DNA from: CAYSND01 sp964642235
GTDB taxonomy: Bacteria > Bacteroidota > Bacteroidia > Bacteroidales > UBA932
NCBI GenBank assembly: GCA_964642235.1
Contig: CAZXOP010000058.1
Location: forward strand, 1-11,530
DNA length: 11,530 nt
Direction of reading: 5' to 3'
In this document: positions 6,719-11,530 of the stretch, in pieces
Position numbering within the stretch: position 1 is the stretch's first letter
How the letters are laid out: the number at the start of each line of letters is the position of its first letter
The notes under the pieces: generated by a model
What the model saw: only the letters and a program-made list of their open reading frames with translations
Databases searched by the model: none
Told to the model about the DNA's origin: nothing
Program-made: the position numbers and the translations under genes

Positions 6719-6740
6719 CTATCTCTTTTCGAAAGAGTAG
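6719..6740. terminator. Weak hairpin at the convergent clpX/phosphatase ends
   Basis: CTCTTT-TCG-AAAGAG (6723-6737) is a perfect 6-bp stem, extended by CTA/TAG on either side of one bulged T. It follows the clpX stop by 2 nt and overlaps the last codons of the opposing phosphatase gene. No strong T-tract follows, so it may only partly stop transcription or block RNA 3' ends. It is the only candidate terminator I see between these genes. Confidence 0.3.
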
Positions 6741-7645
6741 ATTATATTCCCTTTCTTATTTATAAAATAGATTGTGAGCTTTTCTCCACTTACGGAGAGG
6801 ATGGCAAATCCTGAATCTCCGCTGCAAAACTGAGTCCCTTCGGTTTTATTTACATTGCGTGAAAGAGAGGCAGAACTATTTGTAAAATAATGAACAGGGG
6901 AGTCTTGGAGTTTTATATGCTGGAAATTATGAATATGTCCGTTTATGTAGAAATCCACATTATATCTTCTCAGAATGGGATCAAGACGCTCCTGCATATC
7001 TTTACGCTCGTCAGCATTCTTTTTGGTCTCTGCATAGACAGGGTGATGTCCAAAAACTATTTTCCACTTAGCTTTAGAGTGAGTAAGAACACTATCGATA
7101 TAGTTTAACTGTTTATGATAGTCTTGTTTGCAAGCATCGGGATAGTGAGTGCTATCACTACGATATTTGTTGATAAGAGGGGTAGTATCTGTAAAGAGAA
7201 ATAGAACACTATTCTCTTTATCTATCTCTCTCTCAAATGAGTAATATCGTGATGGTATCATCCATCTGCGGCTTACATCCCTATAATCCAGGACAGCAGT
7301 TGTATTTCCTCTATATTCATGATTCCCTAAGGTGGAGAACCAATCTAACATAAGGGAGGGGTCAGAGTAGATAAGTTCATAATTTGTCATCCATAATGGG
7401 TCACTTACGCTCTTTACCCCATTAAAATGGTGAACATCTCCGGGGGCTGCCACAAACTCTATATCTGCTTTTTCAGCCCAAATCCCCATCATCTTGGCTA
7501 TTGGCTTTTGGTCAAAATAACCGTTACGACCTAAGTCATTAGCAATAATTATATTATAACTATTACTAAAATCCTGTCCCCGGATAACTGTGGTAAGGAG
7601 TCCGGGGAGAAGGATTAAAAGTATTATAAGTTTTCTAAGTCTCAT
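6719..7645 (-). CDS. Secreted purple-acid-phosphatase-like metallophosphatase
   Basis: The 308-residue protein begins with a signal peptide (MRLRK, hydrophobic core, ending near VIRGQ), so it acts in the periplasm or outside the cell. The metallophosphatase core resembles the tartrate-resistant (ACP5-like) acid phosphatases, with metal-ligand motifs in order: Asp37 in NDLGR, Asp70 in GDVHHFNGV, Asn108 in GNHE, His200 in GHHPVY, and His237/His239 in GHIHNFQHI. The Tyr that gives purple acid phosphatases their iron ligand and colour should stand three residues after Asp70; here it is His73. Such enzymes hydrolyse phosphate monoesters; this one's substrate is unknown. It is the third gene of a minus-strand set, 18 nt after the lipoprotein gene, suggesting it acts on material handled by the receptor system. 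Full length; family confident, precise activity not. Confidence 0.88.
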   Translation of the reverse strand: MRLRKLIILLILLPGLLTTVIRGQDFSNSYNIIIANDLGRNGYFDQKPIAKMMGIWAEKADIEFVAAPGDVHHFNGVKSVSDPLWMTNYELIYSDPSLMLDWFSTLGNHEYRGNTTAVLDYRDVSRRWMIPSRYYSFEREIDKENSVLFLFTDTTPLINKYRSDSTHYPDACKQDYHKQLNYIDSVLTHSKAKWKIVFGHHPVYAETKKNADERKDMQERLDPILRRYNVDFYINGHIHNFQHIKLQDSPVHYFTNSSASLSRNVNKTEGTQFCSGDSGFAILSVSGEKLTIYFINKKGNIIYSFEKR

Positions 7646-7663
7646 TTTTTATTACAAAGATAA

Positions 7664-8950
7664 TTATTTCACTTTACAAGCTCCAAAATATCCGGCTGGA
7701 GCAGGGGAGGTGTAGCTAATTTTATCTATGGTTATCGCCTGTGTCCCAAAATGAGTTGTGAAAGTGGTTATTCCCCCCTTTGCAGCTGGAGAAGTTGATT
7801 TTAGAGAGAAATCCCAACTGCTATTGTATGGTTGAGGTATATTTCCACTTTTGGTAGTTCCTGCATTAATATCTACAGATGCTTGTTGGGTGAAGTTTGT
7901 AAAGAGAGGGTTCTTATCACCTGCAGAGGCTGAAACTATATCGTTTGTCCCTTTTAACTGTCCGTTTTTCTCATTTGCCTGATATTGAGTAACTCCCAAA
8001 TCTGTAGAGGCATAGAAGTAGTTAGGGGTTATCACAGAACGACTATCTTCAGGGTTGGCAGCATCTCTTTTTACTGCCCAACGGCTATCTACTGTGAGGT
8101 TATTGTAAAGTTCGGCAAATACACCGATTTCCAACCAGAATGAACCACCCTTAACTTTAGGTCTTCTCCATCCGCAGTTTACGATGGTATTGTTATAAAC
8201 TTTAATATGAGCCTGTGGAATTAATGCTCCGTTATTAGAGAGTTTAATGGCGTTTGAATTAGCGTCATAAATGGTATTGAAGGCTATGTCGGCAAGACAT
8301 CCCGATTTATAGTTTATTGCCTCTCCACCATCGAATCCGTTGGCTATAAAGAGGTTGTTCTTGATAATAGATTTTCCTCCTGTGATGTATATATGGTCTT
8401 CCGCATTGTTCTTGAAAGTGCAATTTTCTACCACAAATGCCCCTTCCGTGTTACAGAAGTGGAATGCAGGAACCCCTTCCCCTGTTTTGGTCTTAAAGAG
8501 TTTGTATTGGAAAGAGGGGGAGTTTTCGGTGGTTTGGGCACCAGAGTACTCTATGATAGTGTTGGTTAACAATACCTCCTTTGAGTCGAATCCGCAGATA
8601 ATACCACCCCAATACCTTGCAAATCTCTTTGCTTCGGTGCGGTATTGCTGTTCTACTGTGAACTTAATAGGTTTCTCCTTGGTTCCATAACAATAAAGAT
8701 TACCAAGAACGATGATTTCGGGTCTGATAATGGTATCAGCCATAATAACCTGAACACCCTCTTCTATATAGAGAGATTTCTCTTTTGGTACGATATAGTG
8801 GTCTTTAAGAATTACTGTGGAGTCTTTTTTCCAAACGATAGATCCTGCAGGGTACTCTTTTTTAGGCTCTTCGGGTTTCTTCTTGTCGCATGAGGTGATT
8901 ACCGGAAAAATAATGGCAATCAAAGTGATGAATTTAATTAGTGCTTTCAT
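7664..8950 (-). CDS. Parallel beta-helix surface lipoprotein
   Basis: The 428-residue product has a lipoprotein signal peptide ending in the lipobox ITSC, with Cys21 as the lipid-anchored residue, followed by a Lys/Glu/Pro-rich tether (DKKKPEEPKKE). From about residue 55 to 315 it has repeating short strands with Asn-rich turns (ENCTFKNNAED, IIKNNLFIANG, DIAFNTIYDANSNAI, VYNNTIVNCG). These mark a right-handed parallel beta-helix like those of pectate lyases and related polysaccharide-active or binding proteins. The C-terminal segment ends SYTSPAPAGYFGA, a tail often seen after such helices. I see no confident catalytic residues. It is 23 nt downstream of the TonB-dependent receptor gene and 18 nt upstream of the phosphatase, so it is probably a partner of the receptor, although it is unlike SusD. 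Surface display is uncertain: the residues after Cys are basic, unlike the acidic export signals described in some Bacteroidetes. Confidence 0.85.
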   Translation of the reverse strand: MKALIKFITLIAIIFPVITSCDKKKPEEPKKEYPAGSIVWKKDSTVILKDHYIVPKEKSLYIEEGVQVIMADTIIRPEIIVLGNLYCYGTKEKPIKFTVEQQYRTEAKRFARYWGGIICGFDSKEVLLTNTIIEYSGAQTTENSPSFQYKLFKTKTGEGVPAFHFCNTEGAFVVENCTFKNNAEDHIYITGGKSIIKNNLFIANGFDGGEAINYKSGCLADIAFNTIYDANSNAIKLSNNGALIPQAHIKVYNNTIVNCGWRRPKVKGGSFWLEIGVFAELYNNLTVDSRWAVKRDAANPEDSRSVITPNYFYASTDLGVTQYQANEKNGQLKGTNDIVSASAGDKNPLFTNFTQQASVDINAGTTKSGNIPQPYNSSWDFSLKSTSPAAKGGITTFTTHFGTQAITIDKISYTSPAPAGYFGACKVK

Positions 8951-8973
8951 TTTTGTTGGTTTTTTGTTGTTAT

Positions 8974-11530
8974 TTATTTTAGTTTATATTTCACACCTAT
9001 AAGGAATGTGGAGAGGTAAAAATCCCTTCTGATTAAGGTTATACCGGACTCTTTAGACTGTAATGGAAAGTTGGAGTTATAGTCGTTAGTTGTCTTTATA
9101 TACTCTACAAGTGGGGTGTTAAGGAGGTTTCCTGCCTTCGCAAAAATAGAGATTCCATTCTCGAATTTCTTCTCCACGGAGGCATCTAACTGTACTCCCC
9201 CTTTCTGCCAATAATCAGAATCCAAATAGTGAGAGGCAATAACTATCCTATCTCCTGTGTATGAGGCTGCCAACTGTGCATCCCATCCGTAACGGGGGCT
9301 TTTGTAGAGGAGGGAGATATTTGCAACATGTGCCGCCTGTCCTACCAATGGGCGGGCTTGATTTTGGAATGAACGTTGAATATTTCCGTTATTATCTCTC
9401 GAATAGTATGCTTTTGAGGTAACTATTTTCGAGTTAGTGTAAGTGTAGTTCCCTTTTACTCCGAAAGAGTTAAAATACTTTATAAAGTCTATTTCCACTC
9501 CGAAATTATTTGCATTGCCAAGATTCACAGGCATATATCCGAATTGTCTGTTATTGATAGAGTGATAGGCATACTCTATAGGTGACTCTATTCTTTTGTA
9601 AAAAGCACCGACAAGAATCTGCTCTGTGGAGCGTGGAAAATACTCCCAGCGGAGGTCTATATTATCTATCACAGCACGTTTAAGGTTCTTGTTCCCATAC
9701 TCATCATACTCTTCATATTTCATCTGATAAGGGACTATCTCGAAGAATCCCGGTCTGTTTATGGAGCGATAGTAACTCAATCGGAGATTATGATCTTTAT
9801 GGTAAGAGTATTTGAGATTAAAATTCGGTAAGATATCGAGATAGGTCTGCCCTCCATTCGGGTCTTCTCCTGCATTTGGGAAAACCATAAGATACCCTTG
9901 GTCAGTATATTCACCCCTAACACCTAGGATAGCCTCCCACTTATTCCACTCCCACTTAGCTTGACCATAAGCGGCGATAATCATCTCATTTGCATTGTAA
10001 TTAAGAGGACCCACACTTCCGTAAGGCATATAAAGAGTCCACTTTATCTCATCTATCGTATTATAATCCACCCCTTGTCTCTGACTCCCTCCCAGGGGTT
10101 TCATTGTATAACTTACATAGAAGTTATCTCTTTTTTTATCCTTAAAAAGTCCTCCCCACTGGAGAGAGAGTTTCCCCTTTTTCTTTAAATCGAGGTCATA
10201 ATTTAGATTTAGTAAAGCCGAGTAATCACTATCTTTATTATGCTCCCATCTTCGTGGGGAACCATCTGCATCGACATAGATATTATCAATATAGTTAGTG
10301 CGGAGATTGTCAATATTAATATAAGTCTGATCAGGGCGATTGTTACGTGCGTCTGAATAGACTAATTTCCATTCAAGATTAAAAGCTTTTGTGAAATTAT
10401 GATTTCCCATAAGGGTAGAGGTGAGAATCTGCTGTCTGGCAACTCTGAAACGGGTCTGATATGAGTAATCCCCATTCCCCTTTTCAGGTTCGTAGTGTAG
10501 CTTTAAGTTTGTGGAATTTGACTCCCTGACTTGTTGGTTATTATTATATATATAGGCGTTGTAAAGTTCTATCTGATGATTTTTGTTGAATACATAATCA
10601 AATTTTGCATGCACACCGAGTTTTAATTCATCCTCAGAGTATAATCTCTCATGGAATGAGGTAAGTCTTACACTCCTTTCAGTCTGCAACATCTCATCCT
10701 CGTAGAAGGAGCTGTTTGCCCCCTTTTTACGACTTTGAACATTTGCTGCCACTAAAATTCCTAATTTGTTTTTCAGTACTCTTCCCCCTGCCGAGATTCC
10801 GAAGACCCCATTTGGAAGGGATTTAGATTTTGTAATGGGGGAGACCCCATTTCCGAGATCCCCTATGCTTGCCCTATACTCTTTACCATATTGTTCGTAA
10901 GGGGCGACTTTTATAATTCTGTTAGGATCAAATTTCGTAAAATCTCTTTCAAAGAAGAGAGCATTGTATCCTATTGAGGTATTGATATTAAGAGAAAATG
11001 AGGAGGGGGCATCTTTCATTACCATATTGACAGCACCACCAGTGGCATCCCCCTCTTTATCGGCAGTACGGGTTTTACTTACTTCTAGTCTTTGGAGAAG
11101 TTCACTTGGGAAGATATCCAAAGGGATGTAACGTTGTTTATTGTCGGGACTTGCTATTTTTACCCCATTGACTAATGAGATATTGTACCTTTTATCCATT
11201 CCACGAAGTACAGCATATTGTGCTTCACCTGAGGAGTTTCTTTCGAGGGTTACCCCGGATACTCTTTGTAGGACATTGGCTACCGTAAGGTCAGGGGAGT
11301 GCTCTATGCTGTTGGCAGAGACTATATTAAGAACTTGTGGGGAGATCTTCTCTATTAGACGCGCTCTCGAATCGCTCTGTTCTGCCCTTGCAATCACCTC
11401 AGATCCATCTATAACTAGTGCGGTGGGGGAGAGTGGGATGGTTAAAAAGGAGTTTGAAGAGGCAGGAAAGGTGATTTTAGTGCTGAACTGATCATACCCT
11501 ATATAACTACATTCGAGGGTAAATTGTCCT
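8974..11530 (-). CDS. TonB-dependent outer membrane receptor, N-terminus beyond right edge
   Basis: The frame is open to the window edge (851 residues seen). The GTG at 11397 is only an internal codon: the 44 codons upstream of it are in frame and read as the end of a CarboxypepD_reg-like domain (FTLECSYIGYDQF, then LTIPLSPTALVIDGSEVIA), the usual N-terminal extension in Bacteroidetes receptors. The plug domain follows (about 11330-11010), with VANVLQRVSGVTLERN, YAVLRGMDKRYN, LVNGVKI and GDATGGAVNMVMKD. The rest is a 22-strand-type barrel rich in aromatic strands and ending STFLIGVKYKLK. The last residue is Lys, not the usual aromatic. It imports a large or scarce ligand using TonB energy. 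The plug type is like the TonB-Xanth-Caul/siderophore-type receptors, not SusC. Its likely partners are the lipoprotein and phosphatase downstream. The promoter and any TonB box lie outside the window. Confidence 0.95.
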   Translation of the reverse strand, partial: GQFTLECSYIGYDQFSTKITFPASSNSFLTIPLSPTALVIDGSEVIARAEQSDSRARLIEKISPQVLNIVSANSIEHSPDLTVANVLQRVSGVTLERNSSGEAQYAVLRGMDKRYNISLVNGVKIASPDNKQRYIPLDIFPSELLQRLEVSKTRTADKEGDATGGAVNMVMKDAPSSFSLNINTSIGYNALFFERDFTKFDPNRIIKVAPYEQYGKEYRASIGDLGNGVSPITKSKSLPNGVFGISAGGRVLKNKLGILVAANVQSRKKGANSSFYEDEMLQTERSVRLTSFHERLYSEDELKLGVHAKFDYVFNKNHQIELYNAYIYNNNQQVRESNSTNLKLHYEPEKGNGDYSYQTRFRVARQQILTSTLMGNHNFTKAFNLEWKLVYSDARNNRPDQTYINIDNLRTNYIDNIYVDADGSPRRWEHNKDSDYSALLNLNYDLDLKKKGKLSLQWGGLFKDKKRDNFYVSYTMKPLGGSQRQGVDYNTIDEIKWTLYMPYGSVGPLNYNANEMIIAAYGQAKWEWNKWEAILGVRGEYTDQGYLMVFPNAGEDPNGGQTYLDILPNFNLKYSYHKDHNLRLSYYRSINRPGFFEIVPYQMKYEEYDEYGNKNLKRAVIDNIDLRWEYFPRSTEQILVGAFYKRIESPIEYAYHSINNRQFGYMPVNLGNANNFGVEIDFIKYFNSFGVKGNYTYTNSKIVTSKAYYSRDNNGNIQRSFQNQARPLVGQAAHVANISLLYKSPRYGWDAQLAASYTGDRIVIASHYLDSDYWQKGGVQLDASVEKKFENGISIFAKAGNLLNTPLVEYIKTTNDYNSNFPLQSKESGITLIRRDFYLSTFLIGVKYKLK

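Noticed and set aside
9961..10188. Plus-strand open frame inside the receptor gene
   Set aside because: Shadow of the receptor coding strand, low complexity and no family resemblance; the same holds for the other opposite-strand frames over prmA, tpiA, tig, clpX, the phosphatase and the lipoprotein.
8974..11397. TonB receptor beginning at GTG 11397
   Set aside because: The frame remains open upstream to the window edge and encodes recognisable CarboxypepD_reg-like sequence, so the true start is outside.
1..11530. CRISPR array, integrase, insertion sequence or defence genes
   Set aside because: I looked on both strands for spaced direct repeats, transposase-type reading frames and nuclease motifs and found none; the only possible hiding place is the N gap.

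Overview
The window looks like a chromosomal piece of a Bacteroidetes genome, probably order Bacteroidales. Several signs agree. There is a Bacteroidetes-type ECF sigma factor with a FecR anti-sigma gene, and a TonB-dependent receptor with a CarboxypepD_reg-like N-terminal region. Three intergenic regions carry Bacteroidetes vegetative promoters (TTTG, about 19 nt, TAnnTTTG). Shine-Dalgarno sequences are absent before the starts, and the DNA is AT-rich. I cannot name a genus from sequence alone.

Layout. 1-1071 (minus): an ECF sigma gene followed by a fecR-like anti-sigma gene that runs off the left edge; their regulated receptor genes would lie further left. 1072-1592: a junction region with a 10-N assembly gap (1220-1229), a possible 22-residue tail of a lost plus-strand gene, a bidirectional terminator, tRNA-Leu(TAG), and that tRNA's promoter about 110 nt upstream. 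1593-3324 (minus): tpiA then prmA, separated by 1 nt. 3325-3451: divergent, back-to-back promoters. 3452-6716 (plus): the protein quality-control operon tig-clpP-clpX, with 2-nt gaps between genes. 6719-11530 (minus): a probable three-gene outer-membrane operon read from the right edge: TonB-dependent receptor (N-terminus missing), parallel beta-helix lipoprotein, and a purple-acid-phosphatase-like secreted phosphatase. Its end meets clpX with only 2 nt between stop codons.

How the genes work together. Trigger factor, ClpP and ClpX cover folding of new chains and ATP-dependent proteolysis. The sigma/FecR pair is a surface-signalling switch. The receptor, lipoprotein and phosphatase are plausibly an uptake system in which a secreted phosphatase releases, or the lipoprotein captures, a substrate that the receptor imports. 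There is no SusD homologue among the three genes, so this is not a standard Sus-type glycan locus; phosphorus scavenging is an inference from the phosphatase.

Most of the window is ordinary housekeeping DNA. I see no defence island, CRISPR array, integrase or transposase. The parts most worth a second look are the receptor/beta-helix/phosphatase cassette, the phosphatase's Tyr-to-His change at a metal-ligand position, the interleaved inverted repeats at the sigma/anti-sigma junction, and the unresolved gap beside the tRNA.
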